Under the pieces are notes generated by a model. That model was given only the letters and a program-made list of their open reading frames with translations. It had not been told where the DNA came from and did no database searches. From UBA7662 sp943369355 (GTDB lineage Bacteria; Bacteroidota; Bacteroidia; UBA7662), in the NCBI GenBank assembly GCA_943369355.1, contig CALRMX020000002.1, forward strand, positions 124,001 through 188,000: a stretch of 64,000 bases of DNA, given 5' to 3'. This document shows, one piece after another, positions 8,631-16,333 of this stretch. The position numbers and the translations under genes are program-made. How positions within the stretch are numbered: position 1 is the stretch's first letter; each line of letters opens with the position of its first letter.

Positions 8631-9662
8631 ATGCAAGAACGTATCGACGCCCTCCGCCAAGAAGCAGCAAGCTTCGCTATCACCAATGCCGAAACTCTTG
8701 AGGCATACCGCCTGCAGTTTATGAGCAAAAAATCGGTGCTCAACGAGCTGTTTGAGGAGTTTAAAGCCATTGCTGGCGACCAAAAGCGTTTGTACGGCCA
8801 ACCGTTGAATCAGCTCAAACAATTCATCGAAGCCCGCTTCCACGAACAAAAAGAACTGCTCGAAAATGCCCAGCTAGATGGCGGCAGTGAACTTGACCTC
8901 ACCCTGCCCCCGCAGCCCATGGCGCTGGGTAGCCGACACCCGATCAGCATCATTCGGCAGGAGATAGTCGGCTTTTTCGAGCGGCTAGGCTTCAACATTA
9001 GCGAAGGACACGAAATTGTTGACGACTGGCACAACTTCGGCGCACTTAATTTTGAAGAAGACCACCCTGCGCGCGATATGCAGGATACCTTTTTTGTGCA
9101 GTCGAACCCCGATATCTTATTGCGTACCCACACCTCTACCGTACAGGTGAAAGAGATGCAATTGGGCAACCTACCCATTCGCACTATTAGTCCGGGCAGG
9201 GTCTACCGCAACGAAACCGTTTCGGCCCGTTCGCACATGCAGTTTCATCAAATCGAAGGGCTGTACATCGATACCCACGTTTCGTTCGCCGACCTCCGCC
9301 AAACGCTCTACCTCTTTGCCCGACACCTGTTTGGCGAAGATGTTCGTATTCGTTTCCGTCCCAGTTACTTCCCCTTTACCGAACCCAGCGCCGAGATGGA
9401 CGTGAGCTGCTTCATTTGTGGCGGCGAAGGCTGTAACATTTGTAAACAAACCGGCTGGGTAGAAATCTTGGGCTGCGGAATGGTTGACCCTAATGTGTTG
9501 GAAAATTGTGGTATCGACCCAAAAAAGTACAGCGGTTACGCCTTCGGACTAGGTTTAGAGCGTATGGCCATGCTCAAGTACCAGATTAAAGACATCCGTT
9601 TGTTTTACGAAAACGACCTGCGCTTTCTGAAGCAGTTCGGCAGCGTACCTCCTACCCGATGA
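8631..9662 (+). CDS. pheS: Phenylalanine--tRNA ligase alpha subunit
   Basis: Class II aminoacyl-tRNA synthetase alpha chain; with PheT it charges tRNA-Phe. It has the N-terminal coiled coil (about residues 1-85), the catalytic core with motif 2 (RTISPGRVYRNE) and motif 3 (GLGLERMAMLKY), and the Cys-rich insert CFICGGEGCNIC. pheT is not in the window. It lies 5 bp after guaB and overlaps the next gene by ATGA. Confidence 0.97.
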   Translation: MQERIDALRQEAASFAITNAETLEAYRLQFMSKKSVLNELFEEFKAIAGDQKRLYGQPLNQLKQFIEARFHEQKELLENAQLDGGSELDLTLPPQPMALGSRHPISIIRQEIVGFFERLGFNISEGHEIVDDWHNFGALNFEEDHPARDMQDTFFVQSNPDILLRTHTSTVQVKEMQLGNLPIRTISPGRVYRNETVSARSHMQFHQIEGLYIDTHVSFADLRQTLYLFARHLFGEDVRIRFRPSYFPFTEPSAEMDVSCFICGGEGCNICKQTGWVEILGCGMVDPNVLENCGIDPKKYSGYAFGLGLERMAMLKYQIKDIRLFYENDLRFLKQFGSVPPTR

Positions 9663-10519
9663 GCCATACTATTAAAACCATCGCCATAATCGGCGCCGGA
9701 ACCATGGGCAGCGGCATCGCACAAGTTTGTGCCCAAGCTGGTTTCACTACGCTATTGTACGATTTGCAGCCCGAAATGCTCGTGAAAGCTAAAAAAGGCA
9801 TTGGCAGCTCGCTGAGTAAAGCAGTAGAAAAAGGTTTAATCACGGCCGAAGCACAGCAGGCCACGCTAGAACGCATCCATTTTACCGACCAATTCGAAAC
9901 CTTGGTGGCCGACCTCTGTATAGAAGCCATTGTAGAGCGACTGGAACCTAAAGTAGACCTCTTTCAACGATTGGAGGCCCAAAATAAAGCGGAGACCATT
10001 CTGGCTACCAATACCTCCTCGATTCCAGTTACGCGCATTGCCGCAGGATGTACGAGGCCGGGGCAGGTAGCGGGTATGCACTTTTTTAATCCGGCGCAAC
10101 TCATGAAGTTGGTAGAAATCATCAGCGGTGCCGCGACCTTACCCGCAGTGGCCGACCATTTGTACGATTTAGCTGTTCAATTGGGTAAAAAACCCGTACA
10201 TGCCAAAGACGCACCGGGGTTCATCGTAAATCGGGTTGCACGGCATTATTATGTCGAAAGCCTGAAATTGCTCGAAGAGGGCGTTGCCGATTTAGAAACC
10301 ATCGATAGACTGATGGAAAGTCGTGGTTTTAAGATGGGGCCCTTTCGGTTGATGGACTTGATTGGCGTGGATACTAACTTTGCCGTAACAAGTAGTATGT
10401 TTGCTTCGTTTCATTACGATCCCAAGTTCCGACCCAGCCGCATTCAGCAGCAGAAAGTCGATGCTGGGCATCACGGACGTAAAACAGGACAAGGATTTTA
10501 TGCGTATCCTAAAGAATAG
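9659..10519 (+). CDS. 3-hydroxyacyl-CoA (3-hydroxybutyryl-CoA) dehydrogenase
   Basis: NAD-dependent L-3-hydroxyacyl-CoA dehydrogenase of fatty-acid or butanoate metabolism. N-terminal Rossmann domain with GAGTMGSGIA (residues 12-21). The catalytic dyad is recognisable: His in GMHFFNPA with ATNTSSIP before it, and Glu in VEIISG. C-terminal helical dimerisation domain ends with KTGQGFYAYP. Its ATG overlaps the pheS stop (ATGA), implying translational coupling. The frame of the next gene starts within its last 20 bp. Length 286 residues is normal. Confidence 0.93.
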   Translation: MSHTIKTIAIIGAGTMGSGIAQVCAQAGFTTLLYDLQPEMLVKAKKGIGSSLSKAVEKGLITAEAQQATLERIHFTDQFETLVADLCIEAIVERLEPKVDLFQRLEAQNKAETILATNTSSIPVTRIAAGCTRPGQVAGMHFFNPAQLMKLVEIISGAATLPAVADHLYDLAVQLGKKPVHAKDAPGFIVNRVARHYYVESLKLLEEGVADLETIDRLMESRGFKMGPFRLMDLIGVDTNFAVTSSMFASFHYDPKFRPSRIQQQKVDAGHHGRKTGQGFYAYPKE

Positions 10520-10934
10520 CCGCCCCATATTGCTGCTGTTGTTGCTGCTTGGCTCTGCCTGTCGTAACGATAGCTCCGAGTTTGTGCCCGACGTATTGGT
10601 CGATTTAACGCTCAACCTCAACAATCCGAGCTACCAGGCCATTAATGTGGTGGGCGGCATTCTATTTTTACCCGAGCAAGGATATAAAGGCATCAGTATC
10701 TTCAGGCGCGATGTAGGTGAGTTTAAGGCGGTAGACATGACCTGTAGTTACCGCCCCCTGGAAGAATGCCACCGCGTAAGTCTTGATTCGGCAACATTTC
10801 AACTAAAATGCGGCTGTTGCGATTCACGCTTCAGTTTTGAAGGGCAGATCCTCAATGGCCCAGCTTCTTTGCCCTTAAAGGAATACCGAACCACCTATTC
10901 CCCCTCTACCAATACTTTGCAAATCAGCAATTAA
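10500..10934 (+). CDS. Rieske-like lipoprotein without histidine ligands
   Basis: A 144-residue predicted lipoprotein (lipobox LGSAC, Cys21). The C-terminal half has the Rieske pattern, including the final NGPASLPLKEY strand, but the cluster boxes deviate. Box I reads C82-S-Y84 instead of CxH, with C90 later; box II reads C104-G-C106-C107 instead of CPCH. Both usual His ligands are therefore absent. It may hold a different cluster, a disulphide, or nothing. The frame is open further upstream (10401), but the lipoprotein start at 10500 is far more plausible; it overlaps the dehydrogenase stop by 20 bp. Confidence 0.75.
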   Translation: MRILKNSRPILLLLLLLGSACRNDSSEFVPDVLVDLTLNLNNPSYQAINVVGGILFLPEQGYKGISIFRRDVGEFKAVDMTCSYRPLEECHRVSLDSATFQLKCGCCDSRFSFEGQILNGPASLPLKEYRTTYSPSTNTLQISN

Positions 10935-10988
10935 GCGGGATACATGTTAAAATAACCTATGAATAAAGTGCTATTCATCAGGATTTTT

Positions 10989-10996
10989 TACATTCG
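10989..10996 (+). promoter_or_regulatory. Putative -7 box before the SRPBCC gene
   Basis: TACATTCG, one mismatch to TAnnTTTG, 17 nt before the ATG at 11014. Confidence 0.35.
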
Positions 10997-11013
10997 TTCA
11001 CCAAAACCCCGCT

Positions 11014-12030
11014 ATGAAAACCTTAAAGAAAATTGGCCTCATTCTCTTAGGCCTCGTCCTCGTAATGGCCGTAATCGGCTTTTTACTCGATTCTAAGCTT
11101 CGCGTTGAAGCTACAGGCGAAACCGCTGGTAGTCCTGAACTCGTGTTTGAGCAAGTAGCCAATTTCAAAAATTGGGACAATTGGTCGAGCTGGCACGCCA
11201 TGGACACGGCCATGAAAAAGGAATATTTCGGTGATCCACTCAACGTGGGTCACGGCTATTCGTGGACCTCTGAAAACAGCCAAGTGGGCCATGGAAACAT
11301 GAAAATTATCGAGCTTGAAGCCAATAAAATGGTGAAATCGGAGATGTACCTCATGGGCGATACCAAGCCTGCCATTTCGACTTTCGTGCTCGAAACGACC
11401 GAACAAGGAGGAACCAAAATCAATTGGTCGGCCGACTTTGATCTCGGCAACAATCCCTTTGGCAGAATTTTCGGTCAACTTATCCTGCCATCGATGATTA
11501 AAAAAGACTTTGAAAAAGGACTGAGCAAGCTCAAAGAAGTTACCGAAGCTCAAGCAGCCGCCACGGCCGTAAAAATCGATGAAATCACTACCGAGCCGAT
11601 GTCGTATGTATTTATCTCTTACGAAGGTCCGAACGATCAGCCTACCATCGACAGCAAGATGAGCGCCATGTTTACCGAACTGGATCAATACATTGCCGCC
11701 AACAAAGCCACCAATGCTGGTCCTTACTTTGCCCATTGGCACCACTGGACCGATACCTTGGTGCGTTTCGATGTTTGTGTACCGGTAGATAAAGCGCTCA
11801 AAGGCACCAAAACCATTAAATTTGCACAGCTTAATGCGATGCCTGCCTACAAAGTGGAAGTTCTTGGTGATTTTGGGAATACCTACGAGGCGCACATGGC
11901 CATCGACGCTCATGCACAAAAAAAGGGTGTTAAAACAGCCGATCCCATGGAAATGTACTTCACCGACCCAGAAAAAGAGCCCGACACCTCCAAGTGGGTC
12001 AGCTGGGTGGTGTATCCTATTTTACCCTAA
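11014..12030 (+). CDS. SRPBCC domain fused to GyrI-like effector-binding domain
   Basis: A membrane-anchored two-domain protein of 338 residues. Residues 7-25 form one hydrophobic anchor. About 30-180 resemble the SRPBCC/START-like hydrophobic-ligand fold (FEQVANFKNWDNWSSWHAMD and later a GG/TKINWSADFD strand). About 190-338 resemble the GyrI/AraC effector-binding fold. There is no DNA-binding domain. The combination suggests ligand binding at the membrane surface; ligand and role are unknown. Own promoter and a strong terminator indicate a single-gene unit. Confidence 0.8.
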   Translation: MKTLKKIGLILLGLVLVMAVIGFLLDSKLRVEATGETAGSPELVFEQVANFKNWDNWSSWHAMDTAMKKEYFGDPLNVGHGYSWTSENSQVGHGNMKIIELEANKMVKSEMYLMGDTKPAISTFVLETTEQGGTKINWSADFDLGNNPFGRIFGQLILPSMIKKDFEKGLSKLKEVTEAQAAATAVKIDEITTEPMSYVFISYEGPNDQPTIDSKMSAMFTELDQYIAANKATNAGPYFAHWHHWTDTLVRFDVCVPVDKALKGTKTIKFAQLNAMPAYKVEVLGDFGNTYEAHMAIDAHAQKKGVKTADPMEMYFTDPEKEPDTSKWVSWVVYPILP

Positions 12031-12051
12031 CTATATCCCTGATTACGCTTC

Positions 12052-12077
12052 AAAGCCGCCCGAACAAGGCGGCTTTT
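12052..12077 (+). terminator. Rho-independent terminator
   Basis: AAAGCCGCC, loop CGAACAA, GGCGGCTTTTT; serves the SRPBCC gene. Confidence 0.85.
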
Positions 12078-12128
12078 TATTTTGACTAAACCACTGGTCA
12101 TTGAACTAGCAGCTCATTGCTCGGCAGA

Positions 12129-13268
12129 CTAGCGTTTCCAGGGATCCTGAAATTTAGGGTCGTTACTCAAAGCTGTATCGGTAAGCGTATTCAAAAATGC
12201 CAGTAGCGCATCTTTTTGTGCTTGTGTAAAGTTCATCACACGCACATTGCCTTGCGGGTCGCGTAGCGGGGGGCTCAAATTGGGGTGGTTTTGTACGCCG
12301 TTGCTGTAATGATCAATCACTTGCGCTAAGGTCGAAAAACGGCCGTCGTGCATATAAGGAGCTTGGAGTGCCACGTTACGGAGCGAACCCGATTTGAAGG
12401 TGCCCACCAATTGAGGCACATTGTTTACCCCACCCACACCCGCATCGGTGGTGGTGGCATCTAAACCGTTATTGCGAGGACCTGGAGCGATATGCGCATC
12501 GGTACCGTGACAAGGTGCACAATTGCCAGGAGCATTAAAAATGGCTTTACCTTGATTTTCTTGTGCTGTAAAGTTGGGAAAAGGATCGCCCGTATTGGCC
12601 ACCTGAGCCCTGCCTTCGTCGTATTTACTCCGGTAACTTACCAGTGAACGTACGTATTGAGCCAATGCGCGACTAATTCGCTGGCTGTTGATGGCCGTAT
12701 CGCCAAACGCATTGCTGAAAAGGGTCGCATAAAACGCCTTTTCCCGTACGCGACCAATAAGTTCATCGATGGTGAGTCCCATTTCGGTTTGATCTTGAAT
12801 GGGCATGAGCACTTGATCTTCGAGTGTGGCGGCTCGTTCGTCCCAGAAAAACCTGCGGTTGGCGTAATAACGGGCATTGACTAGGGTCATAGAATGACGA
12901 CCGGTGAGTCCACCCGCGAAACCGAGGCTCTTCACCAACGGATCGCTAAATCCCTTCGAGCTTTGGTGGCAGCTGGCACAAGCTACGGTGCGGTTGAGGC
13001 TCAAGTTGCGGTCGAAAAACAGCACCCTTCCTAAGGTTGCGCCTTGGTCGGTAATAGGGTTATTGGCGGGGGTATTGTCGGCTCCTACCGCCAAAATATG
13101 CGCCGGTATAGGCTGGTTGGCGTAGTTGTATGGGGTAGCTGGCAAATTGAGCTCAGCAAAGGGGTCGGTTGGGTTGGTAGGAACAGTGGGGTTATTGCTA
13201 CCGGTTTCGTCTTTTTGGCAGGAGGCCAGTACCAACAGTACTGCACTCAAGAGGAGGATTTTCTTCAT
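12129..13268 (-). CDS. Dihaem cytochrome c peroxidase (CCP/MauG family) lipoprotein
   Basis: Exported dihaem peroxidase reducing H2O2, or a MauG-type relative. Lipoprotein signal with LASC (Cys17), so attached to a membrane facing the periplasm. Two haem c sites: CASCH (97-101, followed by QSSKGFSDP) and CAPCH (250-254). The later Met of PYMHDGRFSTL is the usual distal ligand of the electron-transfer haem. Length 379 residues is typical. It starts 71 bp after the Spy-like gene on the same strand, so it may belong to the sigma-factor operon. Confidence 0.93.
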   Translation of the reverse strand: MKKILLLSAVLLVLASCQKDETGSNNPTVPTNPTDPFAELNLPATPYNYANQPIPAHILAVGADNTPANNPITDQGATLGRVLFFDRNLSLNRTVACASCHQSSKGFSDPLVKSLGFAGGLTGRHSMTLVNARYYANRRFFWDERAATLEDQVLMPIQDQTEMGLTIDELIGRVREKAFYATLFSNAFGDTAINSQRISRALAQYVRSLVSYRSKYDEGRAQVANTGDPFPNFTAQENQGKAIFNAPGNCAPCHGTDAHIAPGPRNNGLDATTTDAGVGGVNNVPQLVGTFKSGSLRNVALQAPYMHDGRFSTLAQVIDHYSNGVQNHPNLSPPLRDPQGNVRVMNFTQAQKDALLAFLNTLTDTALSNDPKFQDPWKR

Positions 13269-13339
13269 GGCGTTCGGGTTTTGAGAAGTATAGACGCCGT
13301 GTGTTTGGTTTACTTGCGGCTACTCAGATAAAAAATTCA

Positions 13340-13888
13340 TTAAAACGGGTGCGGCCCACCGGGAGGGGGCGGCCCACCGGGAGGGGGCGGTCCACCGGGA
13401 GGGGGCGGTCCACCGGGGCCACGGCCTCCAAAAAACGGAAGTAGGGCTTCCATCAGTTCGTCGAAATGAGTCAGTTGATCGGGCCTACAAAGCGCTCGTA
13501 TTTCATCGAAATGAGCATACGTTGCCGCATAATACGCTTGCCGGTTCGCCGAAATGGCCTGTTCGATTCCAATTTTCATGGCTGTGCTTGCCGCATCATC
13601 GCTCAAAAGGGCAAAATAAGCACGGCGCAAATCGGTCAGCTCGTCGTTGAGCCGGTGGCTGGCTTCCCGATGTCTTTCTATCGACTGCCACAGCCGTTCT
13701 TGTTGGCCTTTGTCGAGCTGGAGCTTGCCGATAATGATGTCTTCAGGTCGAGTTCGGGGATGTGGTCCTCGTTCTTGAACTGCGCCCGACCGATTGGTCT
13801 GCCAGAGTACATAGCCCAAGGTGGTCAGGTTGAGCAGGAGCAGGGCCAGCACCACGAGTGTAAGTAGACGTTCGCGGGTCATGGTCAT
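13340..13888 (-). CDS. Spy/CpxP/CnrX-like membrane-anchored protein with Pro/Gly tail
   Basis: A 182-residue protein with one N-terminal membrane segment (LLTLVVLALLLLNLTTLGY) and a helical periplasmic domain rich in Gln, Arg and Leu (about residues 40-150). The domain resembles the Spy/CpxP/heavy-metal-sensor fold: LQLDKGQQERLWQSIERHREA is the first long helix. The C-terminal about 28 residues are GGPPPP repeats. Its ATG overlaps the stop of the small membrane gene before it. By analogy with CnrX it may sense envelope or metal stress for the linked sigma factor; this is inference. Confidence 0.72.
   Translation of the reverse strand: MTMTRERLLTLVVLALLLLNLTTLGYVLWQTNRSGAVQERGPHPRTRPEDIIIGKLQLDKGQQERLWQSIERHREASHRLNDELTDLRRAYFALLSDDAASTAMKIGIEQAISANRQAYYAATYAHFDEIRALCRPDQLTHFDELMEALLPFFGGRGPGGPPPPGGPPPPGGPPPPGGPHPF
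13356..13418. repeat. 18-bp tandem repeat encoding GGPPPP
   Basis: Three nearly identical 18-bp units (13356-13373, 13374-13391, 13392-13409) plus a 9-bp partial copy, at the 3' end of the Spy-like gene. Units differ at one base (C or T at the last position). The near-identity of synonymous sites suggests recent slippage expansion. Confidence 0.85.
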
Positions 13889-14184
13889 TCGTATAGGTTG
13901 GTTTCTTGCAGCATATACGTGCCGGCCACAGCCTTCAAATCATTGGTAGGAGACGCTTCCCGTTGTCGCAGCAGCATCACATTGAGGAGGAATAAACCTG
14001 CTATACTGGCGGCAACAGCCCACAATACAGGCTTGCGCACCGTTTGCAGCGTTTGCAACCGTTGCATGAATCGATCTTCGAACCCGACTGGAAGCGCCTT
14101 CTGTTCGGGTAAAGCATCCAGCACCTGCCGTACGAATAAATCGCCTGGGGTGTTCTCCATGTCCATATGGGGTTTTGACGTCAT
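13885..14184 (-). CDS. Small single-pass membrane protein, candidate anti-sigma factor
   Basis: Ninety-nine residues: a soluble N-terminal part of about 50 residues, one membrane helix (PVLWAVAASIAGLFLLNVMLL), and a short outer tail. No conserved family is obvious to me. Its position 9 bp after the ECF sigma gene and its topology (cytoplasmic N terminus, single helix) fit an anti-sigma factor like CnrY. It overlaps the Spy-like gene by ATGA. The HxxxCxxC zinc motif of ZAS anti-sigma factors is absent. Confidence 0.65.
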   Translation of the reverse strand: MTSKPHMDMENTPGDLFVRQVLDALPEQKALPVGFEDRFMQRLQTLQTVRKPVLWAVAASIAGLFLLNVMLLRQREASPTNDLKAVAGTYMLQETNLYE

Positions 14185-14193
14185 AAGTTGGAT

Positions 14194-14781
14194 TTACTTG
14201 CGGTTAGGAAAATTTTCTTCGTAATACTTTTGCAGCATACGCCTCAGCTGCTGGCGGGCACGAAAAACCAACGACTCGAGGGCATTGCGGCTGAGCTCCA
14301 GGGTAGCTGCTGCCTCGTCGTAGCTTAGCCCTTCTTCTTGGGTGAGTAAAAAAGCAAGACGCTGATTGTGTGGCAACCGACTCAGCGCCTGTTGCAGCAA
14401 CTCGGCGAGCCAAGCCCGATCGTAACGGTCGGCTTCGGCAGCTGCTGGGGGCAAGTCGAGACGGGGCAGCTCATCGTCGAGGCGGTAGAGCGACTCGGTA
14501 GGCGCCTGCCGCTTTTCGCGCTGGTTGTAGCGCCAGCGGTCGTAGATGCGGTTGGTTGCCAGGCGATACAGCCAGGTAGCGAGCGACGACTCTTCCCTGA
14601 ACCGATCTATCCGGGTACAAGCCAGCAGTAGCACATCGTGGAGCAGCTCTTCGGCATCTTCGGGGCCAAAGCCCGCTCGCATTATTAGGCGGTGCAGGCG
14701 AGGACCGTAGGCGCGCAGCAACTCGCGTTGCGCAGCCCTATCGTGCCGGCGTAGGCCAGCGAGAAGTTCTTTATCGGTCAA
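14194..14781 (-). CDS. ECF-type RNA polymerase sigma factor
   Basis: Extracytoplasmic-function sigma factor of about 195 residues. Region 2: GPEDAEELLHDVLLLA and ATWLYRLATNRIYDRWR. Region 4: LPHNQRLAFLLTQEEGLSYDEAAATLELSRNALES with the helix-turn-helix. I chose a TTG start at 14781 because residues from there match a normal ECF N terminus. The longer frame from the ATG at 14883 adds a hydrophobic stretch unusual for this class and overlaps the divergent murI start. First gene of a minus-strand unit with the small membrane protein, the Spy-like protein and possibly the peroxidase. Confidence 0.88.
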   Translation of the reverse strand: MTDKELLAGLRRHDRAAQRELLRAYGPRLHRLIMRAGFGPEDAEELLHDVLLLACTRIDRFREESSLATWLYRLATNRIYDRWRYNQREKRQAPTESLYRLDDELPRLDLPPAAAEADRYDRAWLAELLQQALSRLPHNQRLAFLLTQEEGLSYDEAAATLELSRNALESLVFRARQQLRRMLQKYYEENFPNRK

Positions 14782-14865
14782 AGCACCACATTGTGGGCGG
14801 AAATTAGAAAAATGCCTGCGAATTGCCGCAAGTGCAGCGGCAAGAAATAAATACACAAAAGTGAT

Positions 14866-14873
14866 TAGCTTCG
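14866..14873 (+). promoter_or_regulatory. Putative -7 box of murI
   Basis: TAGCTTCG, one mismatch to TAnnTTTG, 4 nt before the murI ATG. Confidence 0.45.
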
Positions 14874-14877
14874 TGTC

Positions 14878-15696
14878 ATGCAAGGTCCTATCGGTGTTTT
14901 CGACTCAGGTTACGGTGGTCTTACGGTACTTCGTTCGCTCGTGGATGTTTTGCCGCAGTACGACTACGTCTACCTCGGCGACAACGCTCGTGTGCCCTAC
15001 GGCACGCGATCGTTCGAAACCGTTTACTACTATACCCTCGAATGCGTTGAGAAGCTTTTCGAACTGGGCTGCCCCCTGGTGATACTCGCCTGCAATACGG
15101 CCAGTGCCAAAGCATTGAGAAGCATCCAACAAAACGACTTGCCTCGCCTTGCTCCCGACCGGCGGGTGCTCGGGGTAATTCGCCCTACCACCGAACGGCT
15201 GGGGAGCTTGAGCAAAAGTGGTCAGGTGGGGATACTCGCCACCACAGGAACCGTTAGCTCGCGCTCGTATGTAATCGAAGCCGAAAAGTTTTTCCCAAGT
15301 CTGCACATCTTCCAGGAAGCCTGCCCCATGTGGGTTCCATTGGTCGAGAATGGTGAAGAAAACAGCGCCGGTGCCGATTTTTTTGTGCAGCAGCACCTCC
15401 AGCAATTGCTAGCACACGGCCCACAGATTGATACTTTGGTACTGGCCTGTACGCACTACCCCCTCTTGATCCCCAAAATCAAACACTACTTGCCGCCACA
15501 CATGCAAGTGATCTCGCAAGGGCCGATAGTCGCCGAGCAGCTCACCGACTACCTGCAGCGCCATCCTGAAATGGAAAACCGCCTCAGCCGCGGCGGCGGG
15601 AGACGGTTTTATACCACCGACAGCGCGGAGGAGTTTGCGGCCAAAGGCAGCCGCTTTTATGGGGACAAGGTAGTGGCCGAAAAAATCGACCTCTAA
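14878..15696 (+). CDS. murI: Glutamate racemase
   Basis: Makes D-glutamate from L-glutamate for peptidoglycan. N-terminal GPIGVFDSGYGGLTVL binds the substrate; the two catalytic cysteines are C72 (ACNTASAKAL) and C191 (LACTHYPLL). VPYG at 40-43 is a further signature. Length 272 is normal. It is divergent from the ECF sigma gene and convergent with the DUF5606 gene, 3 bp apart. Confidence 0.97.
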   Translation: MQGPIGVFDSGYGGLTVLRSLVDVLPQYDYVYLGDNARVPYGTRSFETVYYYTLECVEKLFELGCPLVILACNTASAKALRSIQQNDLPRLAPDRRVLGVIRPTTERLGSLSKSGQVGILATTGTVSSRSYVIEAEKFFPSLHIFQEACPMWVPLVENGEENSAGADFFVQQHLQQLLAHGPQIDTLVLACTHYPLLIPKIKHYLPPHMQVISQGPIVAEQLTDYLQRHPEMENRLSRGGGRRFYTTDSAEEFAAKGSRFYGDKVVAEKIDL

Positions 15697-15699
15697 ACG

Positions 15700-16236
15700 T
15701 TATTCTTTGGTTTTTTTCGCCGCTTTTTTAGCGGTCTTTACTTCTTCAGCAGGAGTATTCGCCTCATTTTCAGTCTTTTTCTTGGCTTTGCTTGCTTTCG
15801 GCTTTTCTGCTGCTGCTGTGGCTGCTGCTGGCTCCTCGGCGGCTTCTTCCTTGCTAAAATCGAGCACTGGGCTAAGGATCTGATACCAGCGCATGAGCTT
15901 GCGCATATCGCTCAAATACACCCGTTCGGCATCGTAGTCGGGAATGAGCTTTTTGAATGCTGTCACGATCGCTTGCGGGTCGTCTTTGGCGGTATCGATG
16001 CCCGACAAATCAATTTTTTCGTCGTGGATACGTTGAAAAACGTCTTTCAACGACACCTGATCTTCGAGCGTGTACACGCTAATGTCGTCGAGTGCCGCCA
16101 CGCGTGCGTTGCCCGGAATGGGCAAACGTTTGCGGCTCGCATCGATGGCTTCGACGATAAAACCCGTTTTGGAGCTGCTGATGACTTTGTAGAGACCCGG
16201 TTTGCCGGAGATGTTGACGATACCTTGCAGGTTCAT
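15700..16236 (-). CDS. DUF5606 family protein with Lys/Ala-rich tail
   Basis: A Bacteroidota-specific conserved protein. Residues 1-135 carry the DUF5606 core, beginning LQGIVNISGKPGLYKVIS and including the segment IPGNARVAALDDISVYT. The last about 40 residues are low-complexity, rich in Lys, Ala and Glu. Cytoplasmic by sequence. Function is not established. It is divergent from metG. Confidence 0.88.
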   Translation of the reverse strand: MNLQGIVNISGKPGLYKVISSSKTGFIVEAIDASRKRLPIPGNARVAALDDISVYTLEDQVSLKDVFQRIHDEKIDLSGIDTAKDDPQAIVTAFKKLIPDYDAERVYLSDMRKLMRWYQILSPVLDFSKEEAAEEPAAATAAAEKPKASKAKKKTENEANTPAEEVKTAKKAAKKTKE

Positions 16237-16319
16237 ACCAAAAATTTAGGGTGCCAAATTACGCAAAAAAACCGCTTTTACTCCCGAGCATAAGCGCCTG
16301 AAGGATAGAAACGATTGGT

Positions 16320-16327
16320 TATCTTTG
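16320..16327 (+). promoter_or_regulatory. -7 promoter box of metG
   Basis: TATCTTTG, a perfect TAnnTTTG match, 6 nt before the metG ATG at 16334; no clear -33 TTG seen. Confidence 0.55.
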
Positions 16328-16333
16328 CCCCGC

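Noticed and set aside
11083..11919. 278-codon antisense frame inside the SRPBCC-GyrI gene
   Set aside because: It mirrors the codon bias of the sense gene, has no family character, and the sense gene has a promoter, anchor and terminator.
13356..13418. Possible CRISPR-like or other non-coding repeat
   Set aside because: The 18-bp units have no spacers and stay in frame within a protein tail.
14782..14883. Longer N terminus of the ECF sigma factor from ATG 14883
   Set aside because: Adds a hydrophobic stretch not seen in this class and would overlap the murI start; the TTG start at 14781 gives a normal N terminus.
16225..16260. Possible leaderless promoter of the DUF5606 gene
   Set aside because: The nearest box (AATTTTTG) has a mismatch at the first base and is only 2 nt from the ATG; not counted in the leaderless set.
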